Virus record (IMG/VR): IMGVR_UViG_3300029922_000031
Location: 1-64,000 of that record
Direction: 5' to 3' (one strand)
DNA length: 64,000 nucleotides
Origin: a virus
Position 1 is the stretch's first letter. Each line of letters starts with the position of its first letter. The position numbers and the translations under genes are program-made. Positions 1 to 6,851 of this stretch are shown here, piece by piece. Under the pieces are notes generated by a model, which saw only the letters and a list, made by a program, of their open reading frames with translations, was not told the origin of the DNA and ran no database searches.

Positions 1-66
1 CTCTCTGGCTGCGGTCTCTTCCCCGAGCCGAAGTCCTGAATCTTCGTACTTGGCTCTGAATCTTCG

Positions 67-90
67 TTCTAATTGGGGATTCAATTAGAA
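67..90. repeat. Inverted repeat, 9-bp perfect stem
   Basis: TTCTAATTG and CAATTAGAA flank a 6-base loop. The stem is fully complementary and lies in the gene-free left end. Confidence 0.7.
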
Positions 91-265
91 GCTCGCTGAG
101 CGTTGGGAAATTTCAGATGCTTCATGCTAGCTCTGTCTCTGTGGATGCAGCTTGTTGACGTTCTCTGTTGATCTGTTCGTCATTGGGGACTGTGTTCTGT
201 GCTGCTGTCGAGATTGAGCTTGAAATGATGGATTTGGCCGATCTGTTGGCCGATGTTCCGATAAC

Positions 266-304
266 ATTCGTCTTATGAAGTCCATGGCTTCTGATAAGAC
301 GAAT
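266..304. repeat. Inverted repeat, 11-bp perfect stem
   Basis: ATTCGTCTTAT (266-276) pairs with ATAAGACGAAT (294-304); an inner GAAG/CTTC pair continues the stem around a CCATGG-containing loop. Neither strand shows a clean terminator T-run after it. Confidence 0.7.
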
Positions 305-484
305 CTTGATCTCGGTTGATGTTAACCGGGAAATAAATATTTCTGGATTTGGACTCTGTTCTGAAACCAAATACAACAAAATCTCTGGCTCATTCGCTGT
401 GATTGCGCGAATACAGGTGAACCGGGGCTCTATTGGCTTTGTGGGTTAGAGCCTGATCGCTGTTCGGTTTATCCGAAGTTTCAA

Positions 485-595
485 CTACGAGGGGTTGCGA
501 GTCTGATCAACCGGCGGCTCAACCATATTCGCATCTTCGGCAAGCTCGTCTCGAAACGTTCCGGCCCAGTAGGGCCGGAGGCGGTCATGACCAAT
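485..595 (-). CDS. Possible small protein without a standard start codon
   Basis: A 36-residue open frame with ordinary phage-like composition (DRLRPYWAGTFRDELAED near its N-terminus) overlaps the end of the preceding RMF-like gene. There is no ATG, GTG or TTG; ATT at 595 after AGGGG is the only candidate. It may be the true end of the upstream gene after another frame error, or a remnant. Confidence 0.28.
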   Translation of the reverse strand: MGHDRLRPYWAGTFRDELAEDANMVEPPVDQTRNPS

Positions 596-843
596 CCCCT
601 ATGAGAACGTTCACTACTCCAATGTAGTCGTCGAGGGCGCAGCCCCAACCTTCTCTCCACTCTCTGTGTTCGGAAGAGCCATCGGGGAAGGGGTTGGTGT
701 CGAGGCCGTATTTCGCCTCATCGAAGACGCCTTGTAGGCTCCAGTTTTGGTGGCCGGCGAGCCAGGTGTCGTAACCATCTTGCCAGTGACTCTCGCCGGC
801 CGATCCTGTAGGGCGAAGGCTGTCATTTGGCGGCTTCCTTCAT
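585..843 (-). pseudogene. RMF-like small protein, frameshifted near its start
   Basis: The start at 843 overlaps the previous stop as ATGA, the usual junction in this genome, but the frame reads only MKEAAK before TGA. In the -1 frame a well-formed protein continues to 585 with DGYDTWLAGHQNW, then NPFPDGS and EHREWREGWGCALDDY. The spacing NPF...W..GW..A resembles ribosome modulation factor-like proteins. Adding one A to the AAA run at about 826 would restore a protein of roughly 85 residues. This is either a sequencing or assembly deletion or a real mutation. The RMF resemblance rests on short motifs only. Confidence 0.6.
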
Positions 844-1100
844 TGTCGCTTGGCGCAATAGGCTTCGATCGCTTCGCGGGTGCCGGGGTTTTCTTTGGCG
901 AGCCTGATCCGCATTCGGTCGAACCAGAAGTTGTCGGCGATGTTGTGTCGGAGGCGTTTGATCGTCGCCTCGAGATTGGCTTTGTAGGTGTAAATTGAGA
1001 TTCTGTCGGTCGGGTCAACGACGGTCAGGTCGAAGGACTGCCTGCCCTCCTTGTCGGGCTGACTGTAGATCGTGGGTGTGATTTGCCAGCGATTGGTCAT
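840..1100 (-). CDS. Hypothetical protein, 86 aa
   Basis: The open frame extends further upstream but the good start is ATG at 1100 (MTNRWQITPT), because upstream residues are out-of-frame noise from the neighbouring gene. The 5' end overlaps the 1097-1338 gene by ATGA and the 3' end overlaps the next by ATGA, so it is translationally coupled on both sides. The C-terminal half is basic and helical (LEATIKRLRHNIADNFW). Family not recognised. Confidence 0.6.
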   Translation of the reverse strand: MTNRWQITPTIYSQPDKEGRQSFDLTVVDPTDRISIYTYKANLEATIKRLRHNIADNFWFDRMRIRLAKENPGTREAIEAYCAKRQ

Positions 1101-1338
1101 ATCGGTCTCCCAGCGATGCCACAGTAGCCAAGGTCGAGCGAACCTCGGGGAATCGTACCTTCCGTCCGGCTCTCTTTCTGCCGATCTGCCCATCGCCAGG
1201 CCATCTTGCAGTCGGACGCCTGGCAGCGCTGGTTGGTGTAGATCGGCCCTTGCCATCCCGCACGTCGATCTCGTTGACGCAATAGGTCATGAGCGGGCAG
1301 ACCTGCTTTCGCGCCTCGGCTTCGGTGAGATAGGTCAT
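1097..1338 (-). pseudogene. Small cysteine-rich phage protein, frameshifted
   Basis: The N-terminal part starts at 1338 (MTYLTEAEARKQVCPLMTYC, ATGA overlap with the upstream stop) and runs to about 1240. The C-terminal part, in the -1 frame, reads PIYTNQRCQASDCKMAWRW and ends GYCGIAGRPI at 1097. Together they make a recurrent phage protein layout: an N-terminal CP-x-x-x-YC, a central C-x4-C followed by AWRW, and a final GYCG-x-AGRP, probably a small metal-binding protein of unknown role. The break falls at AAGGGCCG, where one extra G would join the frames. Error or real mutation cannot be told from sequence alone; a programmed -1 shift is less likely because no classic slippery heptamer is seen. 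Confidence 0.72.
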
Positions 1339-1790
1339 TGCGGCCAATCCGTAGCAAAGTCGGTGATTTCGTGGGTCTCGGCGACGTGGTCAAACGCGCC
1401 GTAAAACTGTGAATAGCTGAGCGCCGGCCGCTCGCCCTCGTTTCTGCTGAAACTAAGCGACGATGGGATCATGTAGTCGCGCGCGCCGAAGCTGGCGAGC
1501 AGGCTGATGTAAAGGTTGGCGTTCGGCGGCATCCACCAAACCGCGTCGCTGATCGTCTTGTAGAGCGATCGCCATGAGGTGTGAGCGGTTGCGCGCGGGC
1601 CAATGTCGCTCACGGCGATGCTGGACGTCACCAGCACCTTTTGGAGCTGGATCTTGGTCGAGGTCATGTGAAACTCGACCGCGTCCCAGATGCGAGACTT
1701 GCCGCTCAGATTGAGGACGCGCCCGTTGGCTTGGGCGTAGCTGTCGAAACTTCCGACCAGGTGCCCGCGCTGATAGACGCAATAGGTCAC
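1335..1790 (-). CDS. Hypothetical protein, 151 aa
   Basis: GTG start at 1790 overlaps the upstream stop (GTGA), and its stop overlaps the next start (ATGA). No signal peptide or known motif is visible; the middle is rich in Trp, Tyr and Ser. It opens with MTYCVYQRG, echoing the MTYC segment in the downstream neighbour, which may be coincidence. Function unknown. Confidence 0.6.
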   Translation of the reverse strand: MTYCVYQRGHLVGSFDSYAQANGRVLNLSGKSRIWDAVEFHMTSTKIQLQKVLVTSSIAVSDIGPRATAHTSWRSLYKTISDAVWWMPPNANLYISLLASFGARDYMIPSSLSFSRNEGERPALSYSQFYGAFDHVAETHEITDFATDWPQ

Positions 1791-1990
1791 AGCGTCGGCT
1801 CCAGCTTACCGTCGGCCCATTTGTAGTTGACCGGCTCCTCAGACTCGACGGCGCGAGTCTCCGTGACCAGCAGCCATCTTCGTTTGAGCGCTTTCACGTT
1901 GCCGATCGCCTCGGCTTCGGTGGCGAAGCGCAGTCCGTTGCCGAACCAACTGCCATCTTCGATTGTCTTAACCTCGGGCTTCCAAGACAT
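1787..1990 (-). CDS. Conserved small phage protein, 67 aa
   Basis: Starts MSWKPEVKTIEDGSWFGNGL behind a strong AAAGGAGG site ending 5 bases before ATG. The arrangement of a short beta-rich N-terminus, LRFATEAEA and ALKRRWLLVTETRAVESEEP is a common small alphaproteobacterial/phage protein pattern of unknown function. It overlaps the upstream gene's 3' end by 23 bases. Confidence 0.72.
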   Translation of the reverse strand: MSWKPEVKTIEDGSWFGNGLRFATEAEAIGNVKALKRRWLLVTETRAVESEEPVNYKWADGKLEPTL

Positions 1991-2420
1991 CTGTTCCTCC
2001 TTTGTAGTTTGGCGCTAGGCGCGTGATTTCTTCGGGTGTGGCGAGCCGCGGGGCGTTGAACTCCCACTCCTCGCTGTCTTCGGTTATCCAGCCGTCACCG
2101 AGGATCCATTTGCCGCGAACGTTCTCGATCAGGTAGATGCCGGGCGTCATGATCAGAGCGTCCGTAGCCAGGAATCGCGGGCCGACGGTCTCGTCGATGA
2201 ACCAATCGAAGCCGACGCCTTCATTAATCCAGAAGACGGCGCTGCCATCGTCGTAGGCGAGAACCTCGATCTCATGCTCAAGCTGACGGTGCGCGTCGTA
2301 GTCGATGGATAGAATTTCGGCCAGAATCCAGCCGGGCTTGGCGATCGACGGCGGCTCGTAGTCTTCGATCTCCGCGGGTGTCGTGATCTCGTCGGTGAGG
2401 TCATGCAGGAGGTCAGACAT
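1968..2420 (-). CDS. Hypothetical acidic protein, 150 aa
   Basis: Start MSDLLHDLTDEITT at 2420. Acidic throughout, with a central hydrophobic beta-like stretch (VLAYDDGSAVFWINEG and ALIMTPGIYLIENV). No known family recognised. It partly overlaps both neighbours, as expected for a coupled operon. Confidence 0.6.
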   Translation of the reverse strand: MSDLLHDLTDEITTPAEIEDYEPPSIAKPGWILAEILSIDYDAHRQLEHEIEVLAYDDGSAVFWINEGVGFDWFIDETVGPRFLATDALIMTPGIYLIENVRGKWILGDGWITEDSEEWEFNAPRLATPEEITRLAPNYKGGTDVLEARG

Positions 2421-2610
2421 TGACTGCCACCTGCTCCTGTCGCACCCAGCGGGCGTGCTTATTCTTGGAGACGAGAAAGCCCGCCGCGCCGGCGAGGCAG
2501 ATGGTGTTCTCCTCCGCGGCGATGATCTCCCAGTCCTCTGCGCCTAGCGCGCCGACGATCTGGAGCTCGCGCTGCGTCACAGGTCGCACGGAGCATTTTT
2601 GATTGAGCAT
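2413..2610 (-). CDS. Hypothetical protein, 65 aa
   Basis: The frame is open to 2691, but ATG at 2610 (MLNQKCSVRPVTQREL) has AAGGACAG upstream and lies just downstream of a promoter-like sequence, so it is chosen. The body resembles a small beta fold (DWEIIAAEENTICLAGAAGF). Function unknown. Confidence 0.55.
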   Translation of the reverse strand: MLNQKCSVRPVTQRELQIVGALGAEDWEIIAAEENTICLAGAAGFLVSKNKHARWVRQEQVAVNV

Positions 2611-2644
2611 GTCGCTGTCCTTGTGTCTGCGTTGATCGCAATTA

Positions 2645-2674
2645 CATAGTCGCATCAGCGACTTAGGCGTACAA
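2645..2674 (-). promoter_or_regulatory. Promoter-like sequence before the 2610 start
   Basis: On the minus strand TTGTAC and ACTATG are separated by 18 bases. The upstream GCCAATTGT and the CCTAAGTC spacer recur before the genes at 3975 and 45294, which supports a real signal. Confidence 0.45.
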
Positions 2675-2689
2675 TTGGCAGTTGATGGC

Positions 2690-2703
2690 AATCAAGACTG
2701 ATT
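2690..2703. promoter_or_regulatory. Palindromic operator-like site (AATCA-N4-TGATT)
   Basis: AATCAAGACTGATT: perfect half-sites. One of about twenty copies of the (A)(G/A)TCA-N4-TGA(C/T)T family in the window, here upstream of the 2610 start. Confidence 0.55.
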
Positions 2704-2752
2704 GGACAACACCTCGAAAACGTGGATCATCAGACTGCCGCTATGGAAGCGG

Positions 2753-2965
2753 TCATGTCACCTCCTTGCAGACTGCCCGGCATTTGGCGTGGACGGTCTG
2801 ATCGTCATCGCCGAATTGCATGACCGGCTCGTCTGAGCCCAGCGGATCACCACAGGATGCGCAGAGAGCGCCCGCCAGCAGCTTTCGCAGGTGCAGGGCC
2901 TCCCAACGCCACCCGCGTTCTTCATCGGCGCTCTGGAGCGCCTGCATTGTTTCCTCGAAGCTCAC
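2753..2965 (-). CDS. Small zinc-binding-like protein, 70 aa
   Basis: CASCGDPL at about residue 35 and a later HAKC make a four-ligand site typical of small zinc ribbons. The rest is a charged helix. Start ATG at 2965 lies 10 bases after the DUF6876-like gene. Role unknown. Confidence 0.6.
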   Translation of the reverse strand: MSFEETMQALQSADEERGWRWEALHLRKLLAGALCASCGDPLGSDEPVMQFGDDDQTVHAKCRAVCKEVT

Positions 2966-2975
2966 GGGTCTCTCC

Positions 2976-3350
2976 TCAATATTCGCTGGGAAGCATGATG
3001 GTCATCTGCTCGCCGCGGACGCACCAGAGCTTGAAGTTCTTGCCCGGCTCGATCGGGAAGTCCGAATACTCGATGGACTCTCGGTAGACGACGTTGTCGT
3101 TGCCATCCTCGCACTGGAGGATCCAGGTGTCGCCGCTGGTGCTGCGCGCGAGGATCCAGACCTGAAACTCCTCGCCGGCGACCGCCAGGGTGAACTGGTT
3201 GGTGGCGATCTTGTCGATCAGCCAGTAAGCGCCGGCGCCCTCGGCGAGGGCCTGCACGCCTTCCGTGTAAACGACGCCGCGCACCAGGCTGTGCTGATAG
3301 AACTCGGAACTGCCGGTGAATCCGGTCAGGTCACTCAATTTGAAGGTCAT
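2976..3350 (-). CDS. DUF6876-like protein, 124 aa
   Basis: The sequence FTGSSEFYQHSLVRGVVYTEG, then GAYWLIDKIA, QVWILA, a CEDGNDNVVY segment and a final MLPSEY match the layout I recall for DUF6876, a family found in phages and bacteria with no known function. It overlaps the GNAT-like stop by ATGA. Family name from memory, not searched. Confidence 0.75.
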   Translation of the reverse strand: MTFKLSDLTGFTGSSEFYQHSLVRGVVYTEGVQALAEGAGAYWLIDKIATNQFTLAVAGEEFQVWILARSTSGDTWILQCEDGNDNVVYRESIEYSDFPIEPGKNFKLWCVRGEQMTIMLPSEY

Positions 3351-3763
3351 GACGGCTCCCTAAGAAAACATGGGGAAATTGAGTCGCCGGGCAGTAGCGC
3401 GTAGCCGCGGCGAGTGAGGAAATTGACGATGCGAGCCTGGTTCTCGTTGCTCGTGCCAAGCACGTTTTCCACGAAGATTTGACGGCGAGTGTGTGCCTCG
3501 AGGAAGTCGAGGACGGCGGTGAAGATGCCGCGACCTTGATGCGCCTGCTCCACGTCGATGACGGCGACGTCCAGCGTTTCGCGCAGCGTGTCGCGCGCGA
3601 GGTTGAAGCGGCGCGATCGCCGCAGGTAGAGGCTCAAAGGGCCGGCATGGAACCAGGCGTTGCGAGGCGCTTTGCCGCCGGCAATGAATACGCCAGCCTG
3701 ACGCCGCAGACTAAAGAGCGTCGTGGCGACAGAGCGATCTTCGATGACGAGGCTCGCGCTCAT
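3347..3763 (-). CDS. GNAT-family N-acetyltransferase-like protein, 138 aa
   Basis: ATG at 3763 (MSASLVIEDR) is preferred over an upstream open stretch of non-protein-like sequence. The motif HQGRGIFTAVLDFLE at about residue 85 fits the acetyl-CoA pyrophosphate loop (Q-x-x-G-x-G) followed by its helix, and NENQARIVNFLTRRGY fits the GNAT motif B end. Substrate cannot be inferred. Sits in a run of accessory genes. Confidence 0.6.
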   Translation of the reverse strand: MSASLVIEDRSVATTLFSLRRQAGVFIAGGKAPRNAWFHAGPLSLYLRRSRRFNLARDTLRETLDVAVIDVEQAHQGRGIFTAVLDFLEAHTRRQIFVENVLGTSNENQARIVNFLTRRGYALLPGDSISPCFLREPS

Positions 3764-3765
3764 GA

Positions 3766-3975
3766 TCAGCGCGCCGGCGGATAGAGCGACATGGTCCAAT
3801 TCAGTCGAAAGTCGTGAACGTCCGGCAGAGCATCGGCCCGTGTCGTTGATTCCACAGGGAAGATCGCGATGACGTCGGAACTGCCGTGAGACGTTGCTAT
3901 GGCGAGCCCCTCTTCCCATTCGTCACCCTTTTCGCGCTTGAAATCGCAGTAGCAGGCGGCCAGTTCCATCTTCAT
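3766..3975 (-). CDS. Hypothetical protein, 69 aa
   Basis: Starts MKMELAACYCDFKREKGDEW behind ACAGGAGC and follows the promoter-like sequence at 4020-4049, so it is probably the first gene of a small operon with the GNAT-like gene. No motif recognised. Confidence 0.6.
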   Translation of the reverse strand: MKMELAACYCDFKREKGDEWEEGLAIATSHGSSDVIAIFPVESTTRADALPDVHDFRLNWTMSLYPPAR

Positions 3976-4019
3976 TGATCGCTCCTGTGCGCTTTTGTGT
4001 CGCTTCGCACGACTAAAAG

Positions 4020-4049
4020 CATAATGCGCGCAGAGACTTAGGCACGCAA
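4020..4049 (-). promoter_or_regulatory. Promoter-like sequence before the 3975 start
   Basis: TTGCGT and ATTATG are 18 bases apart on the minus strand, with a CCTAAGTC spacer shared with the 2645-2674 promoter. Confidence 0.45.
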
Positions 4050-4057
4050 TTGGGAGA

Positions 4058-4350
4058 TCACGGTTTGAAGTCGCAATAGTCGCCGACGTGCCAGACGAAC
4101 GCTTGGACGTCCTCGACGTAGCCGTTCTTCACCAGCCACGGCAGGAAGTTGTAGGCGTCGGGCTCGTCGAAGCCCCATTCATCCATCGGCACGAACTCAG
4201 CCACGAATTTTGCAGCGACCTCGGCCTTGGAGAACGCCTTGATCACGCGCGTCGAACCTTCCACTGCTTGTCGGAGTAGAAGCCGCGCTCGATGATGAGG
4301 AGGTCGCCGGCCTGGAACTGCTGATCGGCGACGGGCTCGAGTTTGGTCAT
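4058..4350 (-). pseudogene. Hypothetical small protein, frameshifted in the middle
   Basis: ATG at 4350 overlaps the upstream stop (ATGA) and reads MTKLEPVADQQFQAGDLLII, ending in WKVRRA then TGA at 4243. The -1 frame carries on smoothly with VIKAFSKAEVAAKFVAEF and ends WHVGDYCDFKP at 4058. One additional base around CGACGCGCGTGATC would give a continuous protein of about 97 residues. Same direction of shift as the 585-843 and 1097-1338 genes. Confidence 0.6.
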
Positions 4351-4868
4351 TTGCCCGAAACCTCAAGAATGCGGTAGCGCCTGGTGAAGGGATGATCGAC
4401 GAGGGGTTGGTCGATCTCGTTAGGCCAGTCGGCCCGTCCCCAATGCGCGCCGCCGCCATAGTCGACGGTCGGGTAGCTGATGTCGGCGACGGACATGAAT
4501 CGAGGGCCGTCGACGTCAGCGTTGAGGTCGACGATTCGATCCTCGTCGTCCCATTCGTAGTCTACGCCGCTCTCTGCTCGGCCGAACTCTTCCTCGAGGT
4601 CGTTCATGATGTCGTCGATCATGTCGGCGACGTCGACGGAGCCGTCCGGCGCGTCATAGTCCGAGTGAACCATCCAGGTGCTGCACCCGCGGATGATCCA
4701 ATAGGCTGGGCGCGAGTTGATCGTGCCGACGTAGAACAGCGCGCGTCCGTCGCCGTAGACCTTTGACAGAACGTGCGGCGTGAAGGTGATGGCGTCCGCC
4801 GGCACCCACAGGTGCGCGGTGATCGGGAGCTGGAGCGCCTGTAGGCGGAGGGAGATTGGGTCGGTCAT
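4347..4868 (-). CDS. Hypothetical acidic protein, 173 aa
   Basis: ATG at 4868 (MTDPISLRLQALQLPI) overlaps the upstream stop by ATGA; the longer open frame upstream is an Arg-rich shadow. The C-terminal half is strongly acidic (DDIMNDLEEEFGRAE, VDYEWDDEDRIVDLNADVDG). Family unknown. Confidence 0.65.
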   Translation of the reverse strand: MTDPISLRLQALQLPITAHLWVPADAITFTPHVLSKVYGDGRALFYVGTINSRPAYWIIRGCSTWMVHSDYDAPDGSVDVADMIDDIMNDLEEEFGRAESGVDYEWDDEDRIVDLNADVDGPRFMSVADISYPTVDYGGGAHWGRADWPNEIDQPLVDHPFTRRYRILEVSGK

Positions 4869-5221
4869 GCTCCCTCGCGATCTTCGGGGATGATTGCCGT
4901 CGCGATCCACTGACCGTCTTTGGTCGGGCCGGCGACGACGGTGTTGGCGAAGACGACGGTGATCGGCACCTTCTCGCCGGTCTCGAGGAGCACGGTTTGA
5001 TCGTCGGCTTCGAGGTCGATAGACACGACGCCGACGACGTTCTTCACCTCGACGCCTTCGAGAAACCTGACATCCTTGTCGCAGTCGCTGCACCAAGCGT
5101 TGTCGTAGGTCGACTCGGTCTCCCAGCGCTGCCCCTCGACGTCCCACGTCGAAAAGTAGTCGCACTTGACGGCGGCCGCGCCGCAGTTTGGGCAGACGTA
5201 TTGCAGAAGCTTCTCGGTCAC
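4865..5221 (-). CDS. Zinc-ribbon protein, 118 aa
   Basis: GTG at 5221 has a strong GGAGG and overlaps the previous stop (GTGA). CPNCG at residue ~10 and CSDC at ~43 form a likely treble-cleft or ribbon zinc site; the remainder is beta-rich (VVGVVSIDLEADDQTVLLE). Possibly an RNA- or DNA-binding adaptor, not assignable. Confidence 0.68.
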   Translation of the reverse strand: MTEKLLQYVCPNCGAAAVKCDYFSTWDVEGQRWETESTYDNAWCSDCDKDVRFLEGVEVKNVVGVVSIDLEADDQTVLLETGEKVPITVVFANTVVAGPTKDGQWIATAIIPEDREGA

Positions 5222-5538
5222 GACGCACCTCCGATCGTGTCGATCCAGCAGACCTTTTTGCCGCCGAAGCGACCGTCGAGCGACGTGTCGCCCCATTCGT
5301 AGAGTTCGTCCATCAGACTGTCGAAGTGGTCTGCGATGGCGTCCTCGTCCGTGGTGAGATCGTCGAAAGCCTCAATCAGACCCATCCTCTCCAGCTCAAC
5401 CAGACGTTCGCCGACGAACGGCTCCAAGGCTTTGAGGCGATCGGCGACAATTTGAGCCATCTCTTGAATTGCGATCCGGCCGTTTTGGGCCAAATCCCAC
5501 TCGGGCTGTAGCTTCAGCCTGCGCTGCCAGTTGCTCAT
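5218..5538 (-). CDS. Conserved hypothetical protein, 106 aa
   Basis: MSNWQRRLKLQPEWDLAQNG start with ATGA coupling to the upstream gene. Helical, with acidic TTDEDAIADHFDSLMDELYE in the C-terminal half. The MSNWQRRL-x-LQPEW opening is familiar from other phage small proteins, function unknown. Confidence 0.65.
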   Translation of the reverse strand: MSNWQRRLKLQPEWDLAQNGRIAIQEMAQIVADRLKALEPFVGERLVELERMGLIEAFDDLTTDEDAIADHFDSLMDELYEWGDTSLDGRFGGKKVCWIDTIGGAS

Positions 5539-5825
5539 TTGCTGGGCCATCCCATGAACGGGCCTTTGATCGCTGCGATCGAGGAAATATCGACGAAGGT
5601 GGTCATGGCTTCGCCCTCCGCGTTCTCCTCGTTCGGCGACTCGATGCCGAGTGTGTCCGATCGCCCCGACTCTGGCAGAGCCACTGCGCCGAAGATCTCC
5701 ACGCCGGAGATGAGGAAAACGCGAACGAAGTAGCCCGCGCCCTCTGGGCTCTTTTTGAAGCCGCTGATCGGGGACATACTTTTGTCGAAGTGCTTGATGG
5801 CTTGCTGGAGTTGCGTGAGGTTCAC
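5535..5825 (-). CDS. Hypothetical protein, 96 aa
   Basis: GTG start at 5825 (MNLTQLQQAIKHFDKSM). Two beta-like segments (GYFVRVFLISGVEIFGAVAL and TTFVDISSIAAIKG) suggest a small beta-barrel. Overlaps the downstream start by ATGA. Confidence 0.6.
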   Translation of the reverse strand: MNLTQLQQAIKHFDKSMSPISGFKKSPEGAGYFVRVFLISGVEIFGAVALPESGRSDTLGIESPNEENAEGEAMTTFVDISSIAAIKGPFMGWPSK

Positions 5826-5905
5826 TGCGATTTCTCCTTGATGTTCAGAGTCTTGCGATAGGCGAGCACGATCTGTCCGAGCCAGATTGTTCTTCGATCA
5901 TTCAA
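5822..5905 (-). CDS. Possible 27-aa peptide
   Basis: A TTG-started frame (MNDRRTIWLGQIVLAYRKTL) ends in a GTGA overlap with the 5825 start, the coupling style used throughout. The amphipathic Trp/Leu/Tyr content looks protein-like, but there is no clear ribosome site and it is very short. Confidence 0.3.
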   Translation of the reverse strand: MNDRRTIWLGQIVLAYRKTLNIKEKSQ

Positions 5906-5941
5906 GAATACGTTGATCGACGCGGGTTAGAATTGGCAATC

Positions 5942-5955
5942 AATCAAAGTTGACT
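5942..5955. promoter_or_regulatory. Palindromic operator-like site
   Basis: AATCAAAGTTGACT, half-sites AATCA/TGACT, in the 166-base gap between the 5992-6381 gene and the next operon. Confidence 0.5.
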
Positions 5956-5991
5956 GGCACTTGCAGGTAAGCGAAAGCTAGGCGTATAGGC

Positions 5992-6381
5992 TCAGTTTTC
6001 TTTGGTTACGACGTGCATTACCCAATAACACTGTGGATCGCCGTATGGTCTGGCGCAATACCAGTTGCCGAGCGTCGGGTCGGGGGCATCTGCGGCAAGA
6101 ATCTTATGCTCGATAGCGATCCGCGTGCCTTTGTCGATGAAGCGGCAGAAGCCGATGTTGACGCGCGGTTGCAGGTAGACGACCGCCGCCGCCTGGTCGG
6201 TGTCGGCTAACTCAATCAGTCGCCAGGTTTCCTCGGCGGCGATGCAGCCGACGACAGTGTCCGCGGCGATCGTGTCGGGTGACAGGCCCGAATATTTTTC
6301 CTGACTCTGAACGTGGATGACACCGATCCCAAGCAAACCGAGGGCCATGGTGACTAACAGCAGCGGGTGTTTGTGACTCAT
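5992..6381 (-). CDS. Exported hypothetical protein, 129 aa
   Basis: A signal-peptide-like N-terminus (MSHKHPLLLVTMALGLLGIG, positively charged start then hydrophobic core) is followed by a soluble domain with four cysteines (GCIAAEE, GFCRF, YCARP, QCYW) that could form disulfides. Likely periplasmic or membrane-anchored. It stands as its own unit behind the promoter at 6412. Confidence 0.65.
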   Translation of the reverse strand: MSHKHPLLLVTMALGLLGIGVIHVQSQEKYSGLSPDTIAADTVVGCIAAEETWRLIELADTDQAAAVVYLQPRVNIGFCRFIDKGTRIAIEHKILAADAPDPTLGNWYCARPYGDPQCYWVMHVVTKEN

Positions 6382-6411
6382 TTTGACCTCAGTTTCTCTC
6401 GTCGCGATCTC

Positions 6412-6440
6412 TATAGCGCGCTTTAAGAGCTAGTCATGCG
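6412..6440 (-). promoter_or_regulatory. GCTATA-type promoter for the exported protein
   Basis: Minus strand GCGCTATAGAG with CTCTTAAAG upstream, about 30 bases before the ATG at 6381. Matches the promoter family repeated across the window. Confidence 0.5.
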
Positions 6441-6447
6441 GGATTTC

Positions 6448-6663
6448 TCAGCCGAGAGCGGCGGGTTCTCTTGATTCTCTCACCCGCATCGCCAAGGTGA
6501 GCGCCGCCATTCGATCATCTTTCATGGCTTTAATGGCCGCCTCGCGCAGCGGCAAGTCCGGATGTTCGGTGATCCAGGTCGCGTAGTTGCCCAGATTCGC
6601 GGCGCGGTCGTAGAGGGCGGTCTGGATGATCTCGCGCTCAGCTTGGGTGATTTCGAGGATCAT
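6448..6663 (-). CDS. Hypothetical protein, 71 aa, paralogue of its upstream neighbour
   Basis: Pattern M-x-LEITQAEREIIQTALYDR, YATWITEHPDLPLREAA, then DDRMAALTLAMRVR aligns without gaps to the 6660-6851 protein. Entirely helical. Coupled to it by ATGA. Role unknown. Confidence 0.6.
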   Translation of the reverse strand: MILEITQAEREIIQTALYDRAANLGNYATWITEHPDLPLREAAIKAMKDDRMAALTLAMRVRESREPAALG

Positions 6664-6851
6664 CGGCGCAACCTTTCGCCGAGTTTAAACAAGGCAGATC
6701 GCTCGATGTCGATGGCTTCGACGGCGCGGTCGCGCAGCGTCAGCTTTGAATCGCCGGCGATCCACTTCCGGTATTCAGAGAGGGCATCGGTGCGGGCGTA
6801 GATGGCGCGCATGAGCAGGTCATGCTCGGCGTCGGTGAAGGTGACGTTCAT
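6660..6851 (-). CDS. Hypothetical protein, 63 aa, paralogue of its downstream neighbour
   Basis: MNVTFTDAEHDLLMRAIYAR, YRKWIAGDSKLTLRDRAVEA, then ERSALFKLGERLRR mirror the next gene, so the two arose by tandem duplication. Overlaps the upstream stop by ATGA. Confidence 0.6.
   Translation of the reverse strand: MNVTFTDAEHDLLMRAIYARTDALSEYRKWIAGDSKLTLRDRAVEAIDIERSALFKLGERLRR

Larger units (their letters stand above)
1..484. other. Non-coding, structured left-hand stretch
   Basis: No convincing gene is seen. The stretch is richer in A+T than the rest of the window, has stops in most frames, and contains two strong inverted repeats plus a repeated 12-mer CTGAATCTTCGT at 35-46 and 56-67. A minus-strand open frame at 122-379 exists but encodes a Ser/Thr/Asn/Gln-rich sequence spanning one hairpin, with no recognisable motif or ribosome binding site. 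It may be a regulatory or packaging-related region or decayed DNA. Confidence 0.5.

Noticed and set aside
122-379. 85-codon minus-strand frame at the left end
   Set aside because: Ser/Thr/Asn/Gln-rich, spans a perfect hairpin and has no start signal; more likely non-coding.
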